The position numbers were made by a program, and so were the translations under genes. Positions 30,306-42,397 of a stretch of DNA of 64,000 nucleotides are shown here, one piece after another. The first letter of the stretch is position 1. Every line of letters starts with the position of its first letter. The stretch covers positions 25,424,501 through 25,488,500 of the forward strand of contig NC_089039.1 of the NCBI RefSeq assembly GCF_034140825.1, in the 5' to 3' direction. This DNA comes from Oryza sativa Japonica Group. Lineage: Eukaryota; Streptophyta; Magnoliopsida; Poales; Poaceae. The notes beneath the pieces are model-generated. The model had not been told where the DNA came from. It did not search any database and saw only the letters and a program-made list of their open reading frames with translations.

Positions 30306-31557
30306 TTCCACTCACAATGGCATCATCTCCGAAACCAACGGTTTTCTTATATTGACCAATCCAGCAGCCAACTGCAGGCACTCTGAAACGGTCAATCCAA
30401 CTAACAATTGGATCAGATATCCAAATTGGCAATTCTCCGTGGAACCCAATGCTGGGAACGATGCCTCTATCTGAAATTTGAGGAGATAAATATTCTCAAT
30501 CAGAATCGTTACACCCAGTTGCCATCTGTCACACGACTGAATGAAAATTCAAATAAAATATTCACAAGTTACAAGTTCCTGCCATGTTTTGCCCCGCCAT
30601 ATATGAACCTACTCCATACTTGAAATCAAACCACGCCTACTCCATGTTTGAAATTAAACCATGGTGAGAGCTCGAACTATATCCCATCGAAAGGGGTAGC
30701 TAGAACACTGCTTACGATTGAGGGAGAACACCTCAAGATCTCAATTTCCAAGCGAAACAAAATCTCGAGAGAAAAAAAAAACTCTCCGGCACCGGAAGTA
30801 GCAGAATTCGATCCAGAAATCACATTGCCTCCACCCGGGAGACCCCCAGAAACCACCCACGAAAAGCAGCACCAGAAACCCCCCATCGCCTCACAAACGC
30901 CCCCAACCCCCCAACTCCCAAAGCTCACAACCACGCGCCACAGCGACGAGTCACCAATTCGCCACCGGAATCCCACCAAGCCGCAATCCACACACACACA
31001 CACACACACCCCTCCCTCCCCTGAGCACACAGCCGCAGCTCATCCCAAAGTCCCCTCCACTGCACCCCCGCTCCAAACAAACAAAAAAAACCTTACACAC
31101 CGCAGACAGCGAAACCACCGGCCGGAGCCGCGTCGTCCGGGGAAGCGCGCGCTCACCTCGGCGGCGGCGGGAGGCAACGCGGAGCGGATCTCGGGCGGGC
31201 GACGAGGCGGCGGGGCGGGGGGCGGCGATTGGAGCAGGCAAAAGTGGGGAACGAACGAACTGCCTTAATTTTATTTTTTTTCCTCCTCCTCCTCTTTCTC
31301 TCTCTACTCTGCTACGACTCGCCGGGTTGGGTTGTCTTTTCGTGGGCAAAGCAGGCAGCGGGCAGCAAAAGGCAAAGCGTGTGAGAGAAAAGAAAAGAGA
31401 GAAGGGAAGGGAAGAGGAGTGGAGAGAGGCGTAGTAGAGAGAGGCTTTGGGGCTTTGGCTTGGCTTTGACTCGCCGGAACGAAACTTCGTGCTGCCTTCC
31501 CTCTCTCCTCCTCCTCCGCCTCGCGTCTCCCGGCCCCCACCTGCCGCGCACAACGCG
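30306..31557 (-). promoter_or_regulatory. Leader exons and leader intron of the kinase gene
   Basis: A GA-rich first leader exon (about 31158-31550, read on minus) ends at a good donor, GAG|GTGAGCGCGC, near 31157. A matching acceptor, ATTTCAG, ends at 30471, so a second leader exon runs 30470-30306 into the coding exon. A 5-codon upstream ORF (ATGATGCCATTGTGA, 30312-30326) ends six bases before the main ATG. The leader intron carries a (CA)n run at 30989-31008. Exact transcript ends are inferred. Confidence 0.55.
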
Positions 31558-31628
31558 ACCTCCCAGCTATAAAATCACGCCCGTCCATTTCGCCCCCCGC
31601 CCCCGCGCTTTGTAAACTTTGTTTTATT

Positions 31629-32145
31629 CAGTGTTGTGGAAGATAGAATACGGACGTGGGACGAAGAAGGTACCGCCAAATGATTAGTTGTTATGCGGAC
31701 GATTAATTAGAATTTGACGAAAATTTGACGTTTTGTAAAAGGACAAAGTTGATAATAGCTTGCCAATTTTTTAGGTAAATGTATGAAACTACAAATATTG
31801 AACATATTACTATATTAGAATAGAGCAAGCGTGACATGGCATTAACTCAACATATATTAAAGTTCATAATCCATTCCATAGTTGTGCATGAAACAGTGAG
31901 ATTTAGGCTGGGATAGATTTGGATGGGCAAACAACGTACGGCCAACTATGGGTCAGGATAGTTGTGTGATCATGCCCGATTATACGGATGATGATTAGTT
32001 AAAAACGGACGATTTATCGGTAATTACGTTGATTACGCGTTCAGGACAACCAAGAAGACCGTTTCGTGAAAACGTGACGGGCAGCTTGCCGCATACGTTT
32101 TAACGGGCGTATAAACGGCCGTATCAACCGTTTTCCACAACACTG
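31629..32145. mobile_element. hAT-type non-autonomous element (517 bp)
   Basis: Terminal inverted repeats CAGTGTTGTGGAA are perfect over 13 bp at both ends, flanked by a perfect 8-bp duplication GTTTTATT (31621-31628 and 32146-32153). That is diagnostic of the hAT superfamily. Inside are many short CGG/ACG-containing subterminal motifs near the ends and no transposase. It lies about 75 bp upstream of the likely kinase leader. Confidence 0.92.
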
Positions 32146-32153
32146 GTTTTATT

Positions 32154-35100
32154 GTTAATGTATTTTTTAAACACGATGTTCATATAAATGCATGCATACT
32201 CATCATTACAAACGTACACATTGTATAACTTGTTCATATAAACATCTCCGAAGACTATGTCGATAAATATATACTGGTACTTCCGAATTTAAATATACGA
32301 TACAATCCAATTTTGCTTCTATAACTTTGATTATTATTTTTATTCTGAATATAATAGAGGGGTAATTGCAAAAGTACCTATGAAGAAAATTCTGTGCATA
32401 TAATTTTATGTAGAAGTACCTCTAAACAGAAAACCACCATGGTTTTAAGTGTCATTGGTGGTTTAAATTTTAAAAGTTTGATGGGATAAAATTATCAGTG
32501 CCCCATATATTTAAATACGAAAGGAGTACATCTTTAGTCCCTAGACATCCATATCACTATCACATGTATACATCCGTCGTTACCTCTTGGAGTATTTGGG
32601 CGTTTGATTAGTGACAAATCCACAGCCTACCTAGTACCCTATATTACTGGTAAAAGAATATGTGAAAGTGTGTATATTTGTATGTAATATTTGTAGATAT
32701 TAGAGCTTATTATACATATTGGCGCTCACGGATGCTCCCATTTTTGCTTTGAGAGGACATGAGAAAATAAATACCCTTGCCCCTGCAGTTTGCAGGCTGG
32801 AGTTGTTGAGAAGAAATCAAGTAATGCTCCAGGGTTTTGACAATTGCTGCGTTTGACATGAGAGCAATTGTTAATGCGACGTGAGGTACAAAAGATAATG
32901 GCTTTGTTAATCGAACTCCCGTTTAATAATGGTTCGGACCGTGTTAATAATTGTTGATCAAGTTCAGGTAGATAAGACTGCGGTTTAGGACAGAAAGTAT
33001 ATTGATGATGTGTCAGGTTTGCTTCTAGCTGGCCAAATGCAATTTCTTTCTGATACTAAAAGCCACGTAATTACAACTTTTATTGAACTACACTTATCTG
33101 GTTAAGTTAACCTAACCCCAGCATTATAGGACCAAACTACTACTCCCAACTGAAGTATCACCAGGGACATGTCCTTATGCCTTGTTCCTATGTCCCCAAG
33201 AGAATATATCCTTCCTGCGGTTTTGGTAGCAACCACAACACTTGCCAAAGAGCAGAGCTAAGCTAGCATATCCCAAAAGGCGCTTTTATTCTCACCACCA
33301 TTGGTGCCTGAACCACATGAGCTTGACAGTGACACACATGTTCTGAATCTTAACAACCTGAATGTGTGATGTGGAAGCTCTAAACCGTGCAGACTCACAG
33401 TCCCACCATTTCACCTATGCCGATGCTTATTCATACGGCTTATTAGCAACCAAAATAATATATTCACGTTCTCCGTGATTCAAATGCAAATGATGTCACA
33501 AATTCAGCTTAAAAATTAGGTTTCAAAATTCAAATTTTGGCATATAAGCACAAACGAAATAATAGGGGCCAAAGTGCAATGAAAAAGGATCACAGCTTGA
33601 GATAGATTATTCATCGGATTATTTTGATATACAAAATTAATAAACATCTAGCAATGTAGAGCAAATAATTCGCGACAGTTATTCTGTGAAGTAGCTGAAA
33701 AGATATGGAATTGGAGTAATTAACCACCTGTACTTATGTACCATGATGGTTACCATTGAGCTTTCTTTCACCGACCATTGGGGAGCAGGTACACCCACCG
33801 CAGCGTGTACCCGATGATGGTATGGCTGAAGGCTGAAGCTGCACATTTCTTCAAGCCAAATTCTCAAATAGAGGCGTATAGCATATTGGAATACCCAAAA
33901 GTCAAGCCATGATCCGGTCATCGTCCGGACTCCTTCATTTTGGACAAAGAAAAATGGCTCCGTTTCTACCATCATTGGCGTGTGTATTGATTCTTGGTTA
34001 ACAGATTAAACCGTGATTAGTTGGACATTGTCAAAGGGGAAAATGATTGTGTTGCTCTAGATTCAGATATGGATGTCATTTAGATAAGAACAATACCAAG
34101 AAGATATAGATGGACATTGTAAGAGATGGAAGCCATTTGGCTTGTCCAGTAGTCTAGATTGGGGGCATGAAGAAAGTTATTCAGGAGAGGGTTTTACCTT
34201 GTCTGATCACATATGAGGTACCGCTGATTCCAAGATAAAAAGCTCAACTTCGTGGCAATAGTTTTTAAGATAAGGAGAATGATTACATCCCAACATATGT
34301 ATGGCGAAAGTTTGAATAGCTTACATCCCAACATATGTATCCCAACATATGGCTCGTTTAATTTGTTAAAAAAACATCTACTAAATTTTGGTAGGGCAAT
34401 GAACTAAATAAGACTTTACAATCACAAGCTTACCAATCTCTATCAATATTTAGTAATTATAGTCACGAACATATTGACAAAAAAAAAAGGCACCGAATAA
34501 GCCTTAAGTGATCTTGGACTGTATGTTTATTGCCAAAGTACTAGGCTCCTCTTCAGATAAAAAATAATGTCCTCAAAAAACTTTTTTTCTATTGTATTAC
34601 TTATAAGATTTGTTTTAAGCTATTTGTTAAGTTTATTTTTTAAAACCTTTAATCTATCCCTATGATCACATGGATAATCTGTCGTAATAATATGCTTAAT
34701 AATCTAATCAAATGGTACATTAGTCTCCCAATTCAAAGTTTAAACTCAAAAGACGTTTAGTTTTGCATAATTATGACCATAGTTCATTTATTTCAATGAT
34801 AAACCTGAATGATCGAGAAAATGACATAGAAACACACGAGAAATATCAATACGTATATATGGCTGTCCCGACGAGTTATCAATATATAAGAACACTCATA
34901 TTGATATTTATTTATTTATTTGCGAGGAAAAACAGCCATATTTATGTGAAAACATTGATAAAATCAATACTGTAAAATGCCTTGGTGAAAATAACAAGAC
35001 TAAGCTAAAATTTCACAAATATCATCAGCCAGAAGCCCACAACTCATAGGTTTCATTTGCCTGTGCTCCCATCTCAACTCAAAATGCTAAACGTTGTATT

Positions 35101-35588
35101 TTTTAAAATATTCCTTTCTTAAAAAATCATATTAATCAATTTTTAAAGTTAGTTTTAGCTAACACTTAATTAATATTAATGTGCTAATGAGCTGTTCCGT
35201 TATTTGTGCCGGAGAGGGTTCCCAACCAACGCAAATAAACGCAGCCGTAGCAGTACACATTTCGTTTCAATAGGAACAAAATTTAAATACAACAAAACTG
35301 CACATTGAAACAGTTCCCCACTAATAAATACTGTAGGATTTAAACAAGTGACCCCGACTGTGCACTTGTTCCGCTGCCCCACCAGTCGCCGTCGTCACGG
35401 CGTCACCTGTGCACCATAACTGGCGGGGGCTTTGGGTGCCATCGCCGTCTCCCGTAAATTCACCATCCTACCCACGCAGTCCACGTTTCCCAGCCCCCAA
35501 ATCCCAGGGGCAAAATCGTAAAACCACACTCCGTCTTCCTCCACTGGGAACCCCGTCTCCTCCGCGGCCTACACTGCGCAGCGCAGCA
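32154..35588. other. Large intergenic spacer
   Basis: No confident gene. At 33060-33400 the minus strand is less AT-rich, reads a short Cys-containing frame (GKCCGCYQNRRKD) and has an AATAAA-like signal near 33080; this is noted as a weak candidate only. A direct repeat TTACATCCCAACATATGTAT occurs at about 34283 and 34321. The last 180 bp (35410-35588) are the promoter and leader of lipoyl synthase. Confidence 0.4.
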
Positions 35589-37726
35589 ATGGCGGCCTAC
35601 TGCTCTAGGGTTTACCACCACCACCCGGTCTCGCCTTCCACAATGCAGGGATCGCTCGCGAGGCCTTCGATCCACGCGGGATCCGCAAGCCTGACCTTCC
35701 GTGCTCGGCCCAATTCCGTGTCCATCGTGCGATGCGACGCGGACTCGCCGCCGGAGGGAAGTGCTGTGGCGGGATGGGCGCCTCCGGGGCCGTACACGGG
35801 GAGGGACCCGGCGGCGAGGAAGCCGGCGTGGCTGAGACAGCGTGCGGCGCAGGGGGAGAAGTACGCGAGGCTGAGGGAGTCGCTCGGGGAGCTCAAGCTC
35901 AACACCGTCTGCGTCGAGGCCCAATGCCCCAACATCGGTGAGGTAAAATAGAATCAAACATGTAAAAATCTTAAATCCAAATGCATTATTTTTTTTTGCG
36001 GGGAAAATCCAAATGCATTGTGGTGTGACAAAGTTGTAACTCTCTTTTTTTGGGTTTGATTTTGCGATATTGTGGTATATTTCAGTGTTGGGATGGCGGC
36101 GGCGGTGCAGGTGGGGACGGGGACGGCATTGCGACGGCGACGATCATGCTCCTCGGCGACACTTGTACCCGTGGTTGTCGATTCTGTGCCGTGAAAACCA
36201 GTAACAAGCCTCCGCCGCCCGATGCCCTGGAGCCTCTCAGGACAGCAGTGGCAGTTGCAAGTTGGGGGTACGATCCACCGACGATTATTGCATTATTGGC
36301 ATGTTGAGATGATAATGCAAAAGACTTTAGAACCGATGCTTCTTTTTTTTTTTTTGCAGCGTAGACTATGTTGTGCTGACAAGTGTTGATAGAGATGACC
36401 TTCCTGATGGTGGAAGTGGCCATTTTGCGCAAACAGTGAAGGCTCTAAAGGTTTGTCGGTCGCCATTCAGTTGTGCCACTAAATTGGTGGTTGTACTGTA
36501 CTGAAGAAACTTTTAGCTTATCTTCAGGAATTGAAACCTGGTATACTGGTGGAGTGTCTAACTTCAGACTTTCGAGGTGACCTGGAGGCAGTTTCATCCT
36601 TGGCAAGCTCTGGTTTGGATGTGTTTGCACACAACATTGAAACTGTGAGGAGTCTGCAGAGAATAGTCAGAGATCCCCGAGCAGCGTAATTCTCTCTGTG
36701 TTTTTCATTACAGCCACAAAACACTGTATGGTTGCCTAGATGTTAAATCTGAAGTACTTCGTCATTAATACGCCCTCCAGAGCTCATGACACCCATACAG
36801 AGGTCCTGAGGTCCAGGATTGTCTTAGGCAGTTAGGCTATCCAATAATAATGACTGTTAACCTACCACATCTAATTTTGAAAACTGAGGTTGAGGGATAA
36901 TCCTTGAAGAAACTATGTAAAATCTCTAATGTCATCATATTGACTCTTGGCAATGTAGTTATTATCTTATTTCCAGTTTATTATCTCGTTTCCACAGATA
37001 CGATCAGAGTTTAGCTGTTCTGAAACATGCGAAAAATTGCAAAGATGGTATGGTAACGAAGTCCTCTATCATGCTTGGTCTAGGTGAGACAGATGAAGAG
37101 GTGAAGCAAACCATGTGTGATTTGAGGGCCATTGACGTTGATATTCTGACCTTGGGACAATATTTACAGGTTTGATCTTTGAGCAACTTTGCCAGCGCTT
37201 TTTATATCCTCCTGGACTTCCTTTGTTCTTGTTGTTGTATCATCCAATGCTCCTTGCTTATACAGCCAACAGAAAGACACTTGCGGGTCAGAGAATATGT
37301 GACTCCTGAGAAGTTTGATTTCTGGAAGGAGTATGGGGAATCTCTGGGTTTTCTTTATGTTGCTAGTGGACCTCTGGTAAGCTTCACATAAAGTCTGCTA
37401 TTCTTATAGATAAAATCTAATAATATGAGCAACAGTATTTAAAGAAAATGATAACTCTACTAATGGCCCTTGTTTTGAAAGGAATATTGCTACCGTCGTA
37501 TTTGAACCATCTAGATCATGTATTTCCTGGTTATCCAGACAATCTTCAAAAGAGAAAAGGCCCTTCTCTTTTGTTGGTTGTTAACTTGGTAGTAGAATTT
37601 TATGCATATTTATCCTTGCTACTGTTGATGACTTCTCAGGTTCGGTCTTCGTATCGTGCGGGAGAGCTCTTTGTGCAAAATTTGGTCAGACGTAAAAAAG
37701 CCGAGCTTGCACCTACTTTGCAGTAA
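35589..37726 (+). CDS. LIP1P: Lipoyl synthase, chloroplastic
   Basis: Seven exons: 35589-35942, 36086-36267, 36360-36450, 36528-36685, 36998-37169, 37266-37376 and 37640-37726. They join to 384 residues. The first 50 or so residues are Ser/Ala/Arg-rich and look like a plastid transit peptide. The LipA-specific cluster CX4CX5C is C108, C113 and C119, the last Cys starting exon 2. The radical-SAM CX3CX2C is C145, C149 and C152 in CTRGCRFC. Other family blocks are [33 protein letters not shown] and GQYLQPTERHL. The enzyme inserts two sulfur atoms into octanoyl groups on plastid carrier proteins such as the E2 of pyruvate dehydrogenase, using SAM and iron-sulfur clusters. An upstream in-frame region to 35409 is open, but ATG 35589 starts the transit peptide in good context (GCAATGG). 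Confidence 0.97.
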
Positions 37727-38350
37727 CCAAATAGGAGTATTACTACTATACATCTGATGGCCTGGTGCAGTTCTTTGATGAAAGTTTTGCATTGAAGTTG
37801 TGTGCTGATGACAGGAGTAAGGAGGTGGCACAATCGGGACCAAAGGCCTAGAGTGACATGCCTATAGGCGCTCGTTGTTCTAGCCATGCTGTGATATCTG
37901 CTGTAGCCTGTAAAAAAAATTGTTTTTCACTTTCTTACTCGGGCTGTCAAAAAAGTGTATGGAAACCAGATAAAATAATACCGAATGCTAAAATTCATGT
38001 TACTGCCCATGACGCTTCGTTATAACGCTAATGTATTCGCGTCCATTTTTTGGTGTATGCGAAAACAACTCAAGTTAAAAACTGAAAAAGAAAAAAAAAA
38101 GGGCGCGGTCTTTTGGCTGATGATGACTGAATTAAAGTCTGTAATTTCTTCAGATCTAGCCGTTACTCTCCTGAAAGGAGCTGATTGGTTCGCGATCCTG
38201 AATTATACAATCATCGTAGTGTTTCCTGGTGAGTTGCTATCAAGATGTAGTAGCAACTAGCAACTGGCTGGCTTGCACGATGGACAATTTGTAATGAGAT
38301 TTCTATCATTCCGCCAGATGTATAGCTTCGGTTTTCTTACTCAGCACAAC

Positions 38351-38439
38351 GGGGTGGTGGCGCAGTTGGCTAGCGCGTAGGTCTCATAGCTAAAACGTGA
38401 GTAATCCTGAGGTCGAGAGTTCGAGCCTCTCTCACCCCA
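38351..38439 (+). tRNA. Elongator tRNA-Met (anticodon CAT) with intron
   Basis: An 89-nt gene. The acceptor GGGGTGG pairs with TCACCCC, discriminator A, T arm GAGAGTTCGAGCCTCTC, anticodon CAT at 38385-38387 in loop CTCATAA. A 15-nt intron (about 38389-38403, GCTAAAACGTGAGTA) follows the base 3' to the anticodon, leaving a 74-nt mature tRNA. Plant elongator tRNA-Met genes usually have such an intron, and the initiator does not. It lies between lipoyl synthase and the MnmM-like gene. Confidence 0.95.
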
Positions 38440-38700
38440 CAAAATTTGGCCGAGTGATGATGAAATGCTCCGTGACCGATTGGGTCGTCACGAAACCATC
38501 TAATTCCCAGATGTCAAGAGCTATACTGAGCTCCGGCCTCTTATTTTTATTCCATTTTATTTTACGCGCCGCAACGCAACTTCCATGGACGCATCTGGAC
38601 CACCGATTTCCAATCCAACGAACACTCTCGCTGCCGCGGCCGCCGCCTCCTCGCCCCATCCAGCACTCCACGCCCCTCGAATCCATCCGCCGCCGCCGCG

Positions 38701-40615
38701 ATGCCGCCTCCGCCGCACGCCGCTTTCCTCCTCCGGTCCCGGGGTCTACTGCCTCCTCTCCTCCGACGAAGCCCCAGCTCCGGCCCGCCGCCTCCGCTCC
38801 TCCGCCCGACCAGGCAGCGCCGCGGCCTCTCCGTCCGCGCCTCCGCTGCGGAGCTCGCCGCCGGAGGTTTGTCTGCGCGTTCTCCTTTCTAAGCCGTGTG
38901 TTTGTCGTGAGTAGACTCGGTGTTTGCGTGTGAGCTTTGATGTTACAACACAGTGGAATGGCTGGGGTTCGTTGCAGTTGCAGGGGTGGAGGATGCGGTG
39001 GTGGGCTTCGTCACCGGCAAGCGGAAGGCCACCGAGTTAGCCCACGCGTAGGTACTAAACCCCCATTGTTGCGTAGCGTGTAAATTATCTCTTGTTTTTA
39101 CCTTTGAGCCTAAAAAGTAATTGCTACTCCTATACTGCGTTAGTTACAATTTACAGTGTGTACTGGGCAAGTATGAAATGGGAATTTTCTTTTCTTTTGA
39201 CAGAATATGGAATGAAAGTTCTGTTAACGGGAAATGCTCTCTAGGATTCAGCGGGAGATGTGTAAAAGAATACGTGTACACATTAGCTATTCACATTTTG
39301 TCTTTTGGTTTTCTCATTAGGGTGTGGAGAAGTATTGTTCGGAAAGGGGATACTGTGGTTGATGCCACATGCGGGAACGGCAATGATACATTCGCTATGC
39401 TTAAAATGGTAGCTGATGAAAGAGTACAAGGGCGTGTATATGGGTTGGACATTCAGGAGTCCGCGATAGCCAGCACTTCCTCTTTTCTGAAAATGGCCGT
39501 CAATAGCCATGAGGTATGCATTTGAAATAACTTCAAGGGAAGTGGAAACAAAGATTTTGCTGCTACATTGTGTTAGAAATTAACTCTCCTAGATAGGGGA
39601 TACATTTAATTTTCTTTCTCGTTTCCAAAGATTAGCTTATTTATAAATGAGAATAAAAATGGACAGATAATGTTGTTGATAGATAGCAGAGAAAGATCTA
39701 ACAATACTCATATATGCTGAGTCTTTTTGGTTTTTTTTATCTCTTTGTGGTGTTATGGTCAGATCTTAGTATATAGAAACAAAGCATCATTGCCATATTC
39801 CCAGGAAATATCTGCAGTTTTGGGGTTGTTGCAATAACTTATCTTGGCTGCAGCTCGAACTTGTCAAGTTGTTTACAATCTGTCACAGTAGAATGGAGGA
39901 GGTCGTCCCAAAAGATTTCCCTGTCAGGTGAGTTCTGATTCACATTTATTCCTAGTTACCAACTCATCTGTTGACAGGATTCAGTAACAGTTTATTGTTG
40001 AAATTATTGGATCAAGTAATTAAGATCTTTGAAGTGTTGATTGAATTATTAATGGTTCTTTTATTTTCTAGGCTTGTAGCATTCAACTTGGGCTATCTTC
40101 CAGGAGGAGATAAAACAATAATCACTGTACCTAAGACGACTGAGCTGGCTTTGCAAGCTGCCAGTAGCATTGTCAGTTCTGGGGGACTCATAAGTGTCCT
40201 TGTCTACATTGGACATCCAGGTGGAAGGTACATGCGAATGCTAACAATGTGTCCATGTACAATACATAGGGCTATCAACTGCTTGCTCGTTGTAAATTCA
40301 TACATATTCTAGATGTGCAGCTATATATGCTAGATTGAACTGTAGTATATGATGAATTAAGTTAACAAAAAGAATGTCTTTGATGATAATTTTCGCATGT
40401 TTTTAACACATCAGAAAATCTTTTTTTACAGTATTGTATTCAAATAATTTTAAGACTTGATTTATTTATCTTCTTTTGTTATGATCCTTAGGGATGAACT
40501 TGATGTTGTTGAATCATTTGCATCAAGCTTGCCTATTGATACCTGGATGAGCTGCAAGTTTGAAATGCTCAATAGACCAGCGGCTCCAGTACTCATTCTC
40601 CTGTACAAGAAATGA
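38701..40615 (+). CDS. YtqB/MnmM-like SAM-dependent RNA methyltransferase, plastid-targeted
   Basis: Six exons: 38701-38866, 38978-39047, 39321-39513, 39854-39927, 40072-40227 and 40492-40615. They join to 260 residues. The first 48 residues are Pro/Leu/Arg/Ser-rich and end LSVRASA, a typical chloroplast transit peptide. The mature part matches bacterial YtqB (putative rRNA methylase family): [12 protein letters not shown] (91-102) binds SAM, GLDIQ follows, [10 protein letters not shown] (173-182) is the family signature, and YIGHPGG precedes the C-terminal LIL(L)YKK. Bacterial members (MnmM) methylate the wobble aminomethyl-uridine of tRNA; the plastid RNA substrate here is an inference. The acceptor of exon 2 is doubled (TTGCAGTTGCAG), so a form lacking two residues is possible. 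A degraded partial copy lies at 43986-45716. Confidence 0.9.
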
Positions 40616-42397
40616 TCACACCTTCTATGACCTACTTGTGGGGAATGACGGAGTTAGTGAGCGACCACATGCTTACTTGCATGCCAAGTGCCACAATGAC
40701 CAAGGATTCAAGATTTGAAGTTACAAGGCATTTCCATAGGATTTTACTGGGTGGACAGCTGTGGGTATTGATAACAACTTTTGAGAGCTTCTTTTTCGCC
40801 AGGCCAACTTTTGAGAGCTTCACAACTATATATATGTTTCAAGCACTGCAGTTTAAACGAAGGGCAATTGCTTTGAGCCACACTCGTGACTTTACTCCTT
40901 TTTAGGGTTGTGTTGATGTTTTGTATTGGCAACAATAAAGGGGTAGCACACGAGACATTAAAGTGGATGGATGCAAGGAGACAAGGGTTTAGACATGTTT
41001 AGGCATACCCTACTCTTGTTTCGTGGATTGGATCTGCCGGATTGTATTGATCATGGTGTTCTTGGTTGTGTTGATCTCGTGGATCTCTTGCCTCATGCCT
41101 GTGGATTGGATCTGTCGAATTGTATTGATCATGGTGTTCTTGGTTGTGTCTATCTTGTGGATCTCTTGCCTCATGCCTTTGAAGGGACTCCCTGTTCACC
41201 TTACATATGGAAGGTTACAAGGAGGAAAAACACAACTTTAATTTTGTAATCTATACAACGTAATATTCAGCCGAAGCTCTATACCCTGCCTTGAGACATA
41301 AGGTAACATGGCAACAAAGTCCTACTCTATCTAATATTACATGGATGCATTCCACCTATCTGTAGTCGGATATGTAGGCTGTGTGGGAACATGATACCAA
41401 TAACCTCCACAATAGTCCCCGAGATCTTCACAGTTGAGTTGCGGTCTTCTTTGTGATTCTTGACGAATACTGAGTGCTTCAATCTTTTCTATGAAGGCTT
41501 CCCAAGTGTCAAAGAGGTTGTAGAGAGCTTTCCAAAGAATTGACAAAATAGGTGCATCAAATAGATGCATCTATTAGGTGTAGCCCATGACTATGTGCTT
41601 AGTTGAGTAAAGAATAATAATCATTGTTAGCAAAGTGGCTTACACCTGGACGCAATATATATGGTGTGAATCCCCGATTGATATGACCCGAGTGATATAC
41701 CGATTACATAAAATGTGATGTGGGCAGCTCTGGACCAACCGCGTCTTGAGAATATGATGCGCGTAACTCTGAACCAACCGCGACTTAAATCATGTGTTTT
41801 TCAATCAACATCTGACTTACATAAAAAGCTAGTCGCGATGCTTCATGAGCATGCTAATACCCTTAGAAAATAATATTACCACACGGTAATGCTTAACGAA
41901 AGAGGCATTGGGTAAAATAGCACGTGGGCCGTCGGAACAACACCACCCAAGACCCAATAGGGCATGCTTAATTCACCACTCCTGGTTGTAATTGGGTTAT
42001 GAACGCAATAGGCTCTTGGCAGTGACACGATACCGAGTCAGTCGGTCCTGCATGACCAATCCACTAGACCACCCCTCTTGTCAGTTTCACGCCTTTGAGC
42101 TATGATGACGGTGTGGTGCGGATCTAACCCGCGAGAAATGTATATTTCTACAAATATTTTAAAACATGTATATGTATGCAAAATTATGAAAAATAATGTA
42201 TACTTTAAATTTCAATTCCAAAAAACACTACCAGGAATAACAAAGATTAACATGATAAATCTTAACTTATTGAAACCATCATCATCGTCATCGTTATAGG
42301 AGTACTGTTAAGCATAAAACCAACCACAACAACACGATCGAGATATTTTTGTTCCAGTTCCTTCAGCACTGACGCGCACCATCAATGAAGAAGCATA
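40616..42397. other. Spacer between the methyltransferase and the serpin
   Basis: Contains the 3' UTR, the 78-bp tandem repeat, and a 77-codon minus-strand frame at 41337-41570 (with DTWEAFIEKIEALSIRQ) of unknown origin. Positions 42020-42070, on the minus strand, show a tRNA-like GGTCTAGTGGATTGG box without a matching B box. No gene is called. Confidence 0.4.
41023..41178. repeat. 78-bp tandem repeat, two copies
   Basis: Copy 1 is 41023-41100 and copy 2 is 41101-41178. Both start GTGGATTGGATCTG and end TTGCCTCATGCCT, with seven mismatches or fewer. The unit is a multiple of three and stays open on both strands (26-residue periods), so it may be a fragment of a once-coding repeat. Confidence 0.85.

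Noticed and set aside
30648-31553. 206-codon plus frame and 200-codon minus frame
   Set aside because: They lie in the leader and leader intron of the kinase gene and read simple-sequence DNA, including a (CA)n run.
33679-33975. 98-codon minus-strand frame
   Set aside because: Does not begin with ATG, has no family features and lies alone in spacer.
42020-42075. tRNA-like box on the minus strand
   Set aside because: An A-box-like GGTCTAGTGGATTGG is present, but there is no B box or cloverleaf; at most a decayed SINE or tRNA relic.
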